Shown: one piece after another, positions 7,998 through 16,990 of the stretch
Position numbering within the stretch: the first letter of the stretch is position 1
Layout of the letters: every line of letters starts with the position of its first letter
The notes under the pieces: model-generated
Databases searched by the model: none
Told to the model about the DNA's origin: nothing
The model's input: the letters and a program-made list of their open reading frames with translations, nothing else
From: an uncultured Prevotella sp.
Lineage (GTDB): Bacteria > Bacteroidota > Bacteroidia > Bacteroidales > Bacteroidaceae
Reading direction: 5' to 3'
DNA: 33,572 nucleotides
Assembly (NCBI GenBank): GCA_934230685.1
Contig: CAKQFF010000005.1
Location: forward strand, 1 to 33,572
Translations under genes and position numbers: made by a program

Positions 7998-10085
7998 TTA
8001 TTTCTTCATCATATATTTCTTGCCATTCTTTATCACTATGCCATTGGTGTTTCCGTTCACCTTCTGTCCACCGAGATTATAGGCTTTTCCATCGCCCTGC
8101 AGTAATCCTTCATCAACCTTTGGAAGAAGGATTCCACTCTCAGAGCCAGCAACAGCTCCCGAAGTAACATCAACCTCATAGATACGCACAAACGGACCGT
8201 CGTTAGCTCTTGTCTCACGCACAAGGAGCTTGAAATATCTTATGTCGGCCGCTTTGTCAAGAATCACGCGGAACGACGACTTTGAAGGAGCGTTGTCGTC
8301 GGTCTTGAGCAATGTCCAGTTGAGATTGTCGGTAGAGCCATAGATGTCGTAGGCCTTGATGTAGCGGTTGGAGTTGTCGCCCATCTTTATGAGGAATCCA
8401 CCCACATTCTTCACTTCAAGCATGTCGACAGTAATGAAATGAGGCAACTGGGCTGTAGCACTATACCATTGTGGATGCCAATAGGTGTTGTCGTCGCCAT
8501 CCACTATCTGCTGTGCGCGGCCGTTGGAACCTTCGCCCACAGTCTCTTCCGATGAGCAGTCGACAGCTTGCCAACCCGTCTTCTTGAACAGATTCTCCTT
8601 GAAGAGTCTGTCCTGCTCGGCACGCTTCTCCTCGTTGGCAATAGCCGCAATCACACGGTCGTTGAGCGGAGTAAGATTGATGGTGTCTACGGGTGTGTTG
8701 TCCGTGGCAAGCTTCACGCTGCGTCCAGTCTTGTTGGTAGACGTGTAACCACCGGTCTGCATGAAGAATGTGCGGTCGGCTGCATTCTCAGTCGCGCCCT
8801 GTCCGAAGTCGCTTCTCGCACCCACTTCGCTGCCTCCGTCGGTATTGCCAAAGCCTATGCTGTTGCAGTTGTACCACTTGCCGTCGTAGCGCGAGCGGGC
8901 ATAACCATTGCGGTAATAAGCCACGCGGTTGGCCTGACCAGTGGCAGCATTATAGTTTTCAAGGAATGAGTACCATGAGCTGAAGTGCTCCGACGAGTTG
9001 CGCTTACGCACAGTAGCCATATACTGCCAACCCTTGCCGTCGAGCGCATTAAACCATGCCGACACAAGCATGTTGTGCTGCTCGTGCACCACAGTCTGTC
9101 CACCAACCTTTGTTGTATAGGATGTTGTCTCTGGACGGCAGTTGGTGATGAACTGCACATATCTTCCTGGTGTCCAGTAAGGACCCTTGCGATAGGTCTG
9201 CACACCGGTTCCCTCGTTGCCGAAACGGTTGACCGTGGTGAGCGCATCCCAGTCGATGGCTCCTGCACGCAGATATTCGGGCAGGTCGGGGTCCTCATCG
9301 GTTGAGCCGTCATCCCACATCGAGAAGAGCACATCATGGCGTGGCTGTCCATCGTCGGTATAACCGTTCATCTGTATGCCCATATATCCGTTGAGCACAC
9401 CAAGCGACATGGCGTAGGTGCCAACGATATCCGACTCCTCGGGCAGCATTATCTCCATGAAGCACCAGTCGTAAGCGTCGCCCTTGGGAGCGGCAGCATC
9501 GGTAGACGCCCATGAGGTGAGATGCACAGAGGGCGACGATAGATAGTTGGCTGCATAAGGGGCTTCCGACGACGAGGAATTAAACTTGAAGCTTCGAATG
9601 CTGTTGATGTTGTCGTTGCCCGAAAGGCATTCCAGACGGTAGCGGTAGTAAGCCGGACGCTTGAATGTGGCGTCGCCAATGGTTACATCCATATCCTTGC
9701 CAGTACCGGTCACCGAGAACTCCTTCTGCATAACGTTGGTTGCGGGCGAGTTGGGATTGGTGATGGTCAGGCGGAACTTTACGGTTGCGCCCGACTTCAC
9801 ATTCAGCTTGATGGTGTTGGTAGCAGTACTGATGGCATGATGGAAGTAATATACTGCGCAGACATTGGCATTGGTCCATGACGTGAGGCTTCGGTTGTTC
9901 ATGGGATGTCCGTTGGCGTCGCGGTCTTCGCCTGGAATACTGATTCCGGTTGCTCCTACCTTTCCGTCAAGGGTTTCTACATAGCCGTGAGCAGCCGACA
10001 ACTCCGTCTCGACGTTTGCGGCTTGTGTGTTCATGGCAAATAGTGCAATGGCTGCACCAAGCATGGATTTCTTTAAACAAATCAT
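7998..10085 (-). CDS. Secreted DUF5077/DUF3472 protein with discoidin (F5/8 type C) domain and sorting tail
   Basis: The protein has 695 residues with a signal peptide ending near MNTQAANV (about 23). Residues about 30-160 resemble DUF5077, about 175-470 a DUF3472 region rich in Trp and Tyr, and about 515-645 an F5/8 type C carbohydrate-binding fold (QIVDGDDNTYWHPQW, HFITVDML, IKAYDIYGSTDNLNW, RYFKLLVRE). The tail GGQKVNGNTNGIVIKNGKKY plus a basic end resembles the C-terminal signals of type IX secretion cargo in Prevotella. It is therefore probably exported to the cell surface or medium and binds glycans. No catalytic residues were identified. It stands alone, with its own candidate -7 element at 10126-10133 and a strong terminator. 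Confidence 0.8.
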   Translation of the reverse strand: MICLKKSMLGAAIALFAMNTQAANVETELSAAHGYVETLDGKVGATGISIPGEDRDANGHPMNNRSLTSWTNANVCAVYYFHHAISTATNTIKLNVKSGATVKFRLTITNPNSPATNVMQKEFSVTGTGKDMDVTIGDATFKRPAYYRYRLECLSGNDNINSIRSFKFNSSSSEAPYAANYLSSPSVHLTSWASTDAAAPKGDAYDWCFMEIMLPEESDIVGTYAMSLGVLNGYMGIQMNGYTDDGQPRHDVLFSMWDDGSTDEDPDLPEYLRAGAIDWDALTTVNRFGNEGTGVQTYRKGPYWTPGRYVQFITNCRPETTSYTTKVGGQTVVHEQHNMLVSAWFNALDGKGWQYMATVRKRNSSEHFSSWYSFLENYNAATGQANRVAYYRNGYARSRYDGKWYNCNSIGFGNTDGGSEVGARSDFGQGATENAADRTFFMQTGGYTSTNKTGRSVKLATDNTPVDTINLTPLNDRVIAAIANEEKRAEQDRLFKENLFKKTGWQAVDCSSEETVGEGSNGRAQQIVDGDDNTYWHPQWYSATAQLPHFITVDMLEVKNVGGFLIKMGDNSNRYIKAYDIYGSTDNLNWTLLKTDDNAPSKSSFRVILDKAADIRYFKLLVRETRANDGPFVRIYEVDVTSGAVAGSESGILLPKVDEGLLQGDGKAYNLGGQKVNGNTNGIVIKNGKKYMMKK

Positions 10086-10125
10086 AATAGTGTTTTTTTA
10101 GTAAATTGGTTTTATAGTTAGGGAG

Positions 10126-10133
10126 CAAAAGTA
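10126..10133 (-). promoter_or_regulatory. Candidate -7 element for the DUF3472 gene
   Basis: TACTTTTG on the minus strand is 40 bp upstream of the start codon. No -33 element at the usual spacing was found. Confidence 0.45.
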
Positions 10134-10232
10134 CAAATAAACTTTCAAAAAGATTGTTTTATAAGGAAAAATTTACGAATTATTTTTCTTATAATTATTC
10201 TTTAGCAATTTGTTCACAACCAATAAATTTCG

Positions 10233-10240
10233 TAACTTTG
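10233..10240 (+). promoter_or_regulatory. -7 element for the DUF2851 gene
   Basis: TAACTTTG is preceded by TTTG at 10209-10212 with 20 bp between them, a complete Bacteroidota-type promoter 57 bp before the start codon. Confidence 0.65.
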
Positions 10241-10296
10241 CCGTAGACTGAAAACACGGCAACCCACTTGCCGTTACACTAACCCACACAAACCTT

Positions 10297-11598
10297 ATGG
10301 AACAACTACTCCACTACATCTGGAAGCATCGCATCCTTCCACTCCAAGAGCTACGCACCACCGACGGACAGCCTGTGGAAGTAATCGACCCCGGACTGCA
10401 CAACAGCCATGCCGGACCCGATTTCTTCAACGCCAAACTACGCATTGGCGACACCATGTGGGTGGGCAATGTGGAAATACACGAACGGTCGGCCGACTGG
10501 TTTATGCACTCTCACGACAGCGACCCTGCATATAATAATGTTGTGCTGCATGTGGCCCAGGTTATTGATGCCGATGTTGTGACTGCCGATGGCTCGCGTC
10601 CGCCACAGATGGAACTGCACGTGCCGCCGTATGTTATGCAGAACTACCGCCGTCTGCTTGCAGCCGACCGCTATCCTCCATGCCGTGATACTGTGATGCA
10701 GCTACCAGGCATCACCATACACGCTTGGATGAGTGCGCTTGGTGCCGAAAGGCTTGCCGACAAATGCAAGGCTATAGACCAGCGCGTCAAGGCGGCGGGT
10801 GGATCATGGGAACAGGCTTTCTTTGCCACGATAGCCCGCAGCTTCGGCTTCGGAGTCAACAGCGAGGCGTTTGAGCAATGGGCGGCACAGTTGCCGCTGA
10901 TGCAGGTGGCCCACCATCGCGACGACCCTTTCCAGGTGGAGGCTTTGTTTATTGGCTCAGCCGGACTTCTCGACACCGAAGCCATGAACGACCGACAACG
11001 CACGGCTGCCACAGCCGACCCTTATTTCATGAAACTGAAACAAGAGTGGAACTATCTCTCCCACAAATTCGCGCTAACGGCTATGCCCCGGCAGACATGG
11101 CGCTTCCTGCGTCTGCGTCCGCAGAATTTCCCATATATCCGACTGTCGCAACTTGCCCAACTGTATTGCTCACGCCGTGCCGAACTGAGCCGCATAACCA
11201 CATGCAAAACGCTCAACGACATTCGCGAAGCATTGAAGACAGAAGTGAGCGACTACTGGCGCACCCACTACACCTTCGGCAATGAAAGCCGCGAGAATGC
11301 CAAGCATCTGTCAGCCTCATCCATCGACATTCTCGTCGTAAATGCCGTTGTGCCTATGCTCCACGCTTACGGCTGCCACCGGCAGGACGAGATGCTGATA
11401 GCACGTGCCGCAGAAATGCTCGAAGCCTTGCCGCCTGAGGACAACACTCATATACGCCTGTGGCAAGAATGCGGAATTAAAGCCGACAATGCTGCCGACA
11501 CTCAAGCTCTCATTCAGCTGCACACACGCTATTGCGAGCGCAGGGATTGCCTGCGCTGCAGATTCGGATATTTCAGTATGAAGAAAAAAGAGGAGTGA
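10297..11598 (+). CDS. DUF2851 family protein
   Basis: This 433-residue protein matches the uncharacterised DUF2851 family common in Bacteroidota. The N-terminal block LHNSHAGPDFFNAKLRIG and WVGNVEIHERSADWF places P41-D42 and E60-x-H62 in an arrangement that resembles the PD-(D/E)xK nuclease core. This is only a pattern resemblance. Three cysteines near the C terminus (CERRDCLRC) before FGY could bind metal. No signal peptide or membrane helix is visible, so it is probably cytoplasmic. It is transcribed from its own promoter, divergent from the DUF3472 gene. Function is unknown. Confidence 0.85.
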   Translation: MEQLLHYIWKHRILPLQELRTTDGQPVEVIDPGLHNSHAGPDFFNAKLRIGDTMWVGNVEIHERSADWFMHSHDSDPAYNNVVLHVAQVIDADVVTADGSRPPQMELHVPPYVMQNYRRLLAADRYPPCRDTVMQLPGITIHAWMSALGAERLADKCKAIDQRVKAAGGSWEQAFFATIARSFGFGVNSEAFEQWAAQLPLMQVAHHRDDPFQVEALFIGSAGLLDTEAMNDRQRTAATADPYFMKLKQEWNYLSHKFALTAMPRQTWRFLRLRPQNFPYIRLSQLAQLYCSRRAELSRITTCKTLNDIREALKTEVSDYWRTHYTFGNESRENAKHLSASSIDILVVNAVVPMLHAYGCHRQDEMLIARAAEMLEALPPEDNTHIRLWQECGIKADNAADTQALIQLHTRYCERRDCLRCRFGYFSMKKKEE

Positions 11599-11628
11599 AT
11601 AAACAAGCTCCATGAATAGCCAAGATTA

Positions 11629-11697
11629 ACTCTCTCGGCAGAGAAAAAAAACTCTCTCGGCAGGAAAAAATATTTCTCTCGGCAGAGAGAAAAAAAA
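11629..11697. repeat. Three copies of a CTCTCGGCAG hairpin unit with A-tracts
   Basis: Units lie at about 11629-11650, 11651-11670 and 11674-11697. Each has CTCTCGGCAG followed by A-rich sequence. The third folds as an 8-bp stem (TTTCTCTC with GAGAGAAA) on a GGCA loop. On the minus strand these become small hairpins followed by T-runs, downstream of ribD, and may work as serial terminators. Confidence 0.6.
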
Positions 11698-11821
11698 TGT
11701 CATTTAGTCATTAGTCATTAAGTCATTAAGAAAAGTAGAACTATTTGTACTTTTATTTTTTCAACCCTTGAAAAAGTTGAATGGATTTCTTAATGACTTA
11801 ATGACTAATGACTAAATGACA
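11698..11821. repeat. 36-bp perfect inverted repeat made of GTCATTA-like units
   Basis: The arms at 11698-11733 and 11786-11821 are exact reverse complements over all 36 bases. Each arm is four tandem units of the form GTCATTA or GTCATTAA. The 52-nt loop contains a nested small hairpin (TTCAAC with GTTGAA). It lies between the DUF2851 and ribD 3' ends, starting 16 bp past the ribD stop. Confidence 0.85.
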
Positions 11822-11837
11822 GTTTATTCTTTGAATG

Positions 11838-12809
11838 TTACTCCGAACAATACGTTCTAATCACATTCCCGTCATAATCCTTTTGGCTTATAAGCTTTAT
11901 TCCCAAAGGCAATTCGGGAGCGCGTGTGCCGTCGGTTACGGTCGTTGGGGCTGTCTCTATGCGTATCTCGTCCCACAAACCCGCATCCAAGAACGACTGA
12001 AGCGTAGCGAGTCCGCCCTCAACTATCAGCGACTGGCAACGCTCTTTGTAGAGCCAATCCATTATCTGCGGCAATACGGGCTGGCTGAAGTCCAAGCCCT
12101 CGAACGCCGGATTGTGCGAGTCGATTACTATTCTACGCGGCGAACGTCCCGACCAATCGCGCGTGTTGAGCTGTGGATGCTCGCGCTCGTCGGTTGTTCT
12201 GCCCACAAGAATGGCGTCGTTCTCGGCACGCAACTTGTGCGACAGCATCTTTGTGAACGGAGTGGATATGGCGATGGCCTTGCCGTGGTCGTCGATGAAG
12301 TGGTTGGCTGTCTCCGCCCACTTCAATATTATGTAAGGGCGGCAATGCTCGTTGTAGGTGATGAATCGCTTGTTTATTTGGCGACATTCCGCCTCAAGCA
12401 CTCCCACCGTCACCTCTATGCCAGCATCGCGCAACTTCTGTATTCCCCTACCCTGCACTTTGGCAAAGGGGTCGACACATCCCACCACACAACGCTTCAC
12501 ACCCTTGCTCACGATAAGGTCGGCACAAGGCGGAGTCTTGCCGTAGTGGGAGCAAGGCTCAAGGCTCACGTATATCGTGGCTTCCGAAAGCAACGGCTCG
12601 TCCTCAGGGCGTACCGACGCGAAAGCGTTCACCTCGGCATGTCCCTCTCCACAGCGCACATGATAGCCCTCGCCTATTATCCTTCCGTCGGCAGCCACAA
12701 TCACGGCTCCCACCATAGGGTTGGGCTTGGCGTTTTGCATGCCGTTGCGTGCCAGTTGCAGGCAACGGCGCATGTATTGTTCGTCTCTCGATTCTTCGTT
12801 CATCATCAT
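11838..12809 (-). CDS. ribD: Bifunctional riboflavin biosynthesis deaminase/reductase RibD
   Basis: The 323-residue cytoplasmic enzyme carries out two successive steps of riboflavin synthesis, deaminating the pyrimidine and reducing the ribose side chain. The deaminase half (about 1-145) shows the zinc site HAEVNAF at 57-63 and PCSHYGKTPPC at 85-95 (H57, E59, C86, C95). The reductase half (about 155-323) has GRTTDEREHPQLNTR, RRIVIDSHN and the LIVEGG block at 261-266. Three ATGs in a row (MMMN) begin directly after the stop of the upstream WG-repeat gene with no gap, so translation is probably coupled. No other rib genes are in the window. Confidence 0.96.
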   Translation of the reverse strand: MMMNEESRDEQYMRRCLQLARNGMQNAKPNPMVGAVIVAADGRIIGEGYHVRCGEGHAEVNAFASVRPEDEPLLSEATIYVSLEPCSHYGKTPPCADLIVSKGVKRCVVGCVDPFAKVQGRGIQKLRDAGIEVTVGVLEAECRQINKRFITYNEHCRPYIILKWAETANHFIDDHGKAIAISTPFTKMLSHKLRAENDAILVGRTTDEREHPQLNTRDWSGRSPRRIVIDSHNPAFEGLDFSQPVLPQIMDWLYKERCQSLIVEGGLATLQSFLDAGLWDEIRIETAPTTVTDGTRAPELPLGIKLISQKDYDGNVIRTYCSE

Positions 12810-13469
12810 TTATGCCTCTATCAATGTTGCCTCACCATTACTCCAAGCCTCGAAATAAGGAGGCTCGTCGCGCAATGAGATGTCGTCATACACAAAGTCG
12901 GCAACAACAGTCTCCTTGCCGTCGGGCAGGATAAGTCCCATCTTGCCGTCGCGCTGGGCTATTACGGGCAGCGTGCGCAGGTCGTCGACATATACATAAG
13001 GTGTGCGCAGGAAGTCATAATGGGCAGGAATGAGCGTGTTGCCCTGATGGTCCTTGATGCCAAACTTGCCGTTGTCCTCAAAAACCTCGTGATACTGCTC
13101 GTATTTCTCGCGTATGCGGTTGAGATAAAACACCATCTTGCGCTTGTTGTTCACAAGCTCAATAAGATAGGCAAACGTGTCGCAATAGTTTGCCATGGCT
13201 CTGGCGAGAACAATCTTGAAGTCGAGTCCCGACAACACCTTGCGGTTGAGGTCGATGTAGCGTGCTATTGCCTTCTCCTTCTCCGGGATGGAGAGTGTGG
13301 CAAGCTGCTCCTCAAACTTCAGCATGATAGCCTTAGAGCCTTTCATAGCCTTGATGTAGCGGTGTATCTGCCGCGCCATTTCGTCGCATACGAATTTGTC
13401 GATGCGTTCCAACTCGATACTGTCGACGTAAGTATCCTCGAAATTCTCTTGTGTTATCTTTTTTTCCAT
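12810..13469 (-). CDS. WG-repeat-containing protein of unknown function
   Basis: The protein is 219 residues from the start used here. Residues about 10-125 are helical and charged. Residues about 126-205 hold two WG-like repeats (FEDNGKFGIKDHQGNTLIPA, and AQRDGKMGLILPDGKE followed by ADFVYDDI), a motif found in many Bacteroidota proteins of unknown role. There is no signal peptide. The frame opens at 13517, but a TACTTTTG element at 13504-13511 lies inside that extension, so the ATG at 13467-13469 (MEKKITQENF) is preferred. The stop codon touches the ribD ATG, which puts both genes on one transcript; whether the functions are linked is unknown. Confidence 0.8.
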   Translation of the reverse strand: MEKKITQENFEDTYVDSIELERIDKFVCDEMARQIHRYIKAMKGSKAIMLKFEEQLATLSIPEKEKAIARYIDLNRKVLSGLDFKIVLARAMANYCDTFAYLIELVNNKRKMVFYLNRIREKYEQYHEVFEDNGKFGIKDHQGNTLIPAHYDFLRTPYVYVDDLRTLPVIAQRDGKMGLILPDGKETVVADFVYDDISLRDEPPYFEAWSNGEATLIEA

Positions 13470-13503
13470 AGCGATATCTTGGTTTTTAGTGTTCTTTATG
13501 TGC

Positions 13504-13511
13504 CAAAAGTA
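13504..13511 (-). promoter_or_regulatory. -7 element for the WG-repeat gene and ribD
   Basis: TACTTTTG on the minus strand, 34 bp upstream of the chosen start. It supports the shorter N terminus. Confidence 0.55.
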
Positions 13512-13585
13512 CGACATTTTTATGAAACGTCAAAGAAAAAGACTTGTTTTTTGTAGTTTTGGGGTCCATGGCGGATTTTTATTGC

Positions 13586-13593
13586 TACCTTTG
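13586..13593 (+). promoter_or_regulatory. -7 element for pafA
   Basis: TACCTTTG matches TAnnTTTG, 46 bp before the start codon. The best upstream TTTG is about 24 bp away, longer than usual. Confidence 0.5.
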
Positions 13594-13639
13594 CGTTGAA
13601 ACAAACAATTCAACAATCTAAATAAAAAATTTCTACGGA

Positions 13640-15136
13640 ATGAAGAAAATTATTCTTTCAGTATTGATGTGCTGTGTGGCAATTATGGCATCGGCACAGA
13701 TTGAACGTCCGAAGCTCGTTGTGGGCCTTGTGGTCGACCAGATGCGTTGGGACTATCTGTATTACTACTATGACAAGTATGGCGAGGGCGGCATGAAGCG
13801 TCTACTGAGCGAGGGTTTCTCTTGCGAGAACCAGATGCTCAATTATGTGCCTACTGTCACAGGCGTGGGCCATGCAAGCATCTATACTGGTGCGGGTCCT
13901 GCCACCAACGGCATCGCCTCAAACGACTTCTACCTCAACGGCAAGCGCATCTATTGCTGCGACGACCCTAACGTGAAGGGTGTAGGCACAAAGTCGAAGG
14001 CTGGCAACATGTCGCCATGCAACATGCTCGGCACTACCATCGGCGACATGCTTCGCGCTGCTACCGACTTCAAGGCCAAGGTGTATGGTGTTGCCATCAA
14101 GGACCGCGCTGCCATCCTGCCCGCAGGCCATGCTGCAAATGGTGCTTTCTGGTATGACAAGTCGGTGGCTGGATTCATCACCAGCTCTTACTATATGGAC
14201 AAGCTGCCCGACTATGTTGTGAAGTTCAACAAACAGCTGGGCATGAAGCAGGGCTACGACCCCAAAACACATGCCGACGGCGTGACTGCCACATTCGGCA
14301 TTGCCGAGACTATCCTCAAGGCTGAGAATCTCGGACAGAACGGCACTACCGACATGCTCTGCGTGAGCATCTCGCCCACAGACGCCATCTCACATCAGAC
14401 TGGCACATGGCTCTCGCCTGGCAAGGAGAACGAGGAAGTGTTCTTGACGCTCGACCGCGACATGAAGAAGTTCTTCGACGCTCTCGACCAGCAGGTGGGC
14501 AAGGGCAATTATCTGCTCTTCCTCACAGCCGACCACGGCGGTACACACAACCCCAATTCTATGCGTGAGCATAAGTTGCCTGGCGGCTCATGGGACAAGG
14601 GTGCCGCTGTGAAGAAGGTGAACGAGGCGCTTTCGGCTAAGTTTGGCGTTGAGGGCAAGTACGTAAAGGATGCCATCGGCTTCAGCCTCTACATCAACCA
14701 TGAGCTTATCGCCAACAACAATCTCTGCGAGAGCAAGGTGAAGGCTGCCGTCGTTGACGAGATTCAAAAGGACTCCAACGTCATAGCTGCCTTTGAATGT
14801 GAGAAGGCTGCAACAGCTCCTATTCCACAATGGTTGCGCGAGCGTGTGGTGAATGGATACTTCCGCGGACGCACCGGCGAGATTTATGTAATGGCTAAGG
14901 CCAACTATTTCGACTGGAATGTAGGCAAGGACTTCTACGGTTCTACCCACGGCGCTTGGAACCATGCCGACACTCACATCCCTCTCGTGTTCATGGGCTG
15001 GCACATCAAGCCGGGCAAGACCAACAAGCCTACATTCATGGTTGACACAGCCCCGACTGTTTGCTCTATGCTACATATTCAGACTCCTGACGCTTCTACC
15101 GGAAACCCGATTGTGGAAGTGGTGGATCAGAAGTAA
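13640..15136 (+). CDS. pafA: PafA-type alkaline phosphatase (phosphodiesterase/NPP superfamily)
   Basis: The 498-residue protein has a signal peptide cleaved after about MASAQ (residue 20). D33 (VVDQMRWDY) and D298-H299 (LTADHGG) are metal ligands. T74 in PTVTGVGHASIYTG is the likely nucleophile, N95 in SNDFY and K154/R156 in IKDRAAILPAGH match the phosphate-contacting residues of Elizabethkingia PafA, with a nearly constant numbering offset in the N-terminal half. PafA enzymes are zinc-dependent periplasmic phosphomonoesterases that release phosphate from organic phosphates even when phosphate is plentiful. The gene has its own promoter, and a hairpin terminator separates it from the convergent eptA-like gene. 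Confidence 0.93.
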   Translation: MKKIILSVLMCCVAIMASAQIERPKLVVGLVVDQMRWDYLYYYYDKYGEGGMKRLLSEGFSCENQMLNYVPTVTGVGHASIYTGAGPATNGIASNDFYLNGKRIYCCDDPNVKGVGTKSKAGNMSPCNMLGTTIGDMLRAATDFKAKVYGVAIKDRAAILPAGHAANGAFWYDKSVAGFITSSYYMDKLPDYVVKFNKQLGMKQGYDPKTHADGVTATFGIAETILKAENLGQNGTTDMLCVSISPTDAISHQTGTWLSPGKENEEVFLTLDRDMKKFFDALDQQVGKGNYLLFLTADHGGTHNPNSMREHKLPGGSWDKGAAVKKVNEALSAKFGVEGKYVKDAIGFSLYINHELIANNNLCESKVKAAVVDEIQKDSNVIAAFECEKAATAPIPQWLRERVVNGYFRGRTGEIYVMAKANYFDWNVGKDFYGSTHGAWNHADTHIPLVFMGWHIKPGKTNKPTFMVDTAPTVCSMLHIQTPDASTGNPIVEVVDQK

Positions 15137-15143
15137 AGAATTA

Positions 15144-15173
15144 AAGGAGTCAGAAGCTTACTTCTGGCTCCTT
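15144..15173. terminator. Terminator between pafA and the eptA-like gene
   Basis: A 13-bp stem (15144-15156 with 15161-15173) with one G-T pair closes a 4-nt loop. It sits in the 42-bp gap between convergent genes and may serve both; the T-tracts are short. Confidence 0.75.
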
Positions 15174-15178
15174 AACTT

Positions 15179-16903
15179 TCATTTCGCTTGATAAATTACC
15201 GCATTATTATGATCATTAAGATAATGCCTCACACCAAGCTTATATTCCTTGTTGCAGAGCGATAGGCTGTCGACACGTGCTTTTGTTTCTATGCCAGCCA
15301 TCGACAGCATTGTCGGGAACACAGAAGCGTTGCTCTGCACTCCTTTCCTCAAATTCTGCTTCATGCCTTCAACTACGGATGGATATTCGTCGTCATATTC
15401 TGCGGATGTCCATACAAGCAGCGGCACGTCAGTATCATATTGTGAAGGACGTGGCGAGGCATGAAGAAACAGACGGCGACTGTCGTCGAAGATGTTCTCG
15501 CCATGGTCGGAAGTGTAAAGCAATGCCGAGGAACAATGCTCACGGCGCAGACGACGGATTATGGTGGCAAGAATATAGTCGGTCTGCAATATTGTGTTGT
15601 CGTAGGCGTTGAGCAACTGGCTGCGGTTCTCGGCTTTTGCCTCTGTTGGTGTGTCGGGCAAGAAGCGGGCACGCGACTGCGGATAACGGTCGCGATAGTT
15701 GAAATGCGAGCCATACATGTGGAGGACAACCAACAGCTTCTTATGACCTCCTCTTAGAGCCTTCTCGAAATAAGGCAACAACTGCTCGTCGCTGAAAACT
15801 ACTTCCTTGCTCTTTCTACCTTTTCCATCCTTTGCTTTTTCATCTTTTCCTTCTTTTGCAAGCAGGCTCTTGGCTTCTCTTATAAATACATGCTCATTGG
15901 CTTCCTCACCAAGGAAATCTATATAAGAATGATTGGGCTGCTGGTTGGAGAAAAACACAGTATAGAAACCAGCCTCGCGGAAGGCGGCTATTATTCCCTT
16001 CTCATGATACAAGCGGTCGTGGTCCTCGGCTGTGGCTGCTGTAAGAAGCATCGGCACGCTCTTGTGGGTGGTGTTCGACTGCGAGCGCACATCACGGAAC
16101 ACAAGCAGTCCTTGCTCCTTCGAGAGTTCGGGATTGGTGGGACGGTTGTAGCCATAGAGTTGGAAGTTGCGCGAGCGGGCTGTCTCGCCCACCACAAGCA
16201 CATAAATCTCCTTAGCTTCATTATCATGAGTGGAACGGACATTGAAGCGGAAACCGGCGACATTCTCCTTGTAATGTGCCGACAGATAACTCTCGTGCAC
16301 GGCAAGGCCTAAGTTGTAGAACACGTTCACGGGATACATGTTGTCCTCCACGCGATACTCAAACTTGCCCTTGCTCTCATTTCCCTTGGGATAGCAGAAA
16401 TAACATGCCGCCGTAAACACAGCCGACACAACTATTCCCCACATCGACCTGCGACGCCAACGGGCGCAAAACTCCTTCTCTGCCTTTATCCCCCTGGTCC
16501 ATTGCATGGCAGCAATTACAAGCAGCGGCAGATACAATATAAACACGCCTGCCACGGCTGGCACAAGATTGTCGAGCAACTCAAACGCCTCGCCGGGATT
16601 GGTAGTGACGAGATTGAGAAACATGTCGACAGCTATCACGCCACTTCCATAAAGATAGATGAGCACAAGCTGAAAGGCTGCAAAAAACACTATCAGGAAC
16701 AACGCCCACACCTCTCGCCCTATCTTTACCGACAACGACATAAGGAGGGTGTAGACAAAGAAAGGAAGAAGCACATTGGCGGCACAAGCCATGAGCGGCA
16801 TCTGCTCGGTGAAACATAAAGCCACATTGGGCACAAGCAGACCAAGAATTGTATAGAAAAAGAGAATACGCGGAGAGCGTAGAATATTTAGTATTTTAAA
16901 CAT
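15179..16903 (-). CDS. eptA: EptA-family phosphoethanolamine transferase
   Basis: The 574-residue protein has five N-terminal helices (about 12-30, 41-58, 66-85, 112-132, 153-170) and a periplasmic sulfatase-fold domain. E240 in VLVVGETARSRNFQLYGY and T279 in SNTTHKSVP fit the zinc ligand and the nucleophile of EptA and MCR enzymes. SDHGENIFDD supplies the second metal site. Such enzymes transfer phosphoethanolamine to lipid A and can lower sensitivity to cationic peptides; the acceptor here is not proved. A lysine-rich insert at about 350-366 (EGKDEKAKDGKGRKSKE) is unusual and probably a flexible surface loop. No TAnnTTTG element was seen immediately upstream. Confidence 0.9.
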   Translation of the reverse strand: MFKILNILRSPRILFFYTILGLLVPNVALCFTEQMPLMACAANVLLPFFVYTLLMSLSVKIGREVWALFLIVFFAAFQLVLIYLYGSGVIAVDMFLNLVTTNPGEAFELLDNLVPAVAGVFILYLPLLVIAAMQWTRGIKAEKEFCARWRRRSMWGIVVSAVFTAACYFCYPKGNESKGKFEYRVEDNMYPVNVFYNLGLAVHESYLSAHYKENVAGFRFNVRSTHDNEAKEIYVLVVGETARSRNFQLYGYNRPTNPELSKEQGLLVFRDVRSQSNTTHKSVPMLLTAATAEDHDRLYHEKGIIAAFREAGFYTVFFSNQQPNHSYIDFLGEEANEHVFIREAKSLLAKEGKDEKAKDGKGRKSKEVVFSDEQLLPYFEKALRGGHKKLLVVLHMYGSHFNYRDRYPQSRARFLPDTPTEAKAENRSQLLNAYDNTILQTDYILATIIRRLRREHCSSALLYTSDHGENIFDDSRRLFLHASPRPSQYDTDVPLLVWTSAEYDDEYPSVVEGMKQNLRKGVQSNASVFPTMLSMAGIETKARVDSLSLCNKEYKLGVRHYLNDHNNAVIYQAK

Positions 16904-16990
16904 AAACTCTGGATTTTAATTTTTCGGGGAAGGCTTTGATTGCTATCAACAGCCACTTTTTATTGTGATTTTAACTTCTGCTGGACCTTT

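Noticed and set aside
11698..11821. 36-bp palindrome as an ordinary intrinsic terminator
   Set aside because: The arms are AT-rich, the loop is 52 nt and no T-run follows the stem on either strand.
11835..12878. Long plus-strand frame opposite ribD
   Set aside because: It is a shadow of ribD and the WG-repeat gene, with no recognisable motif.
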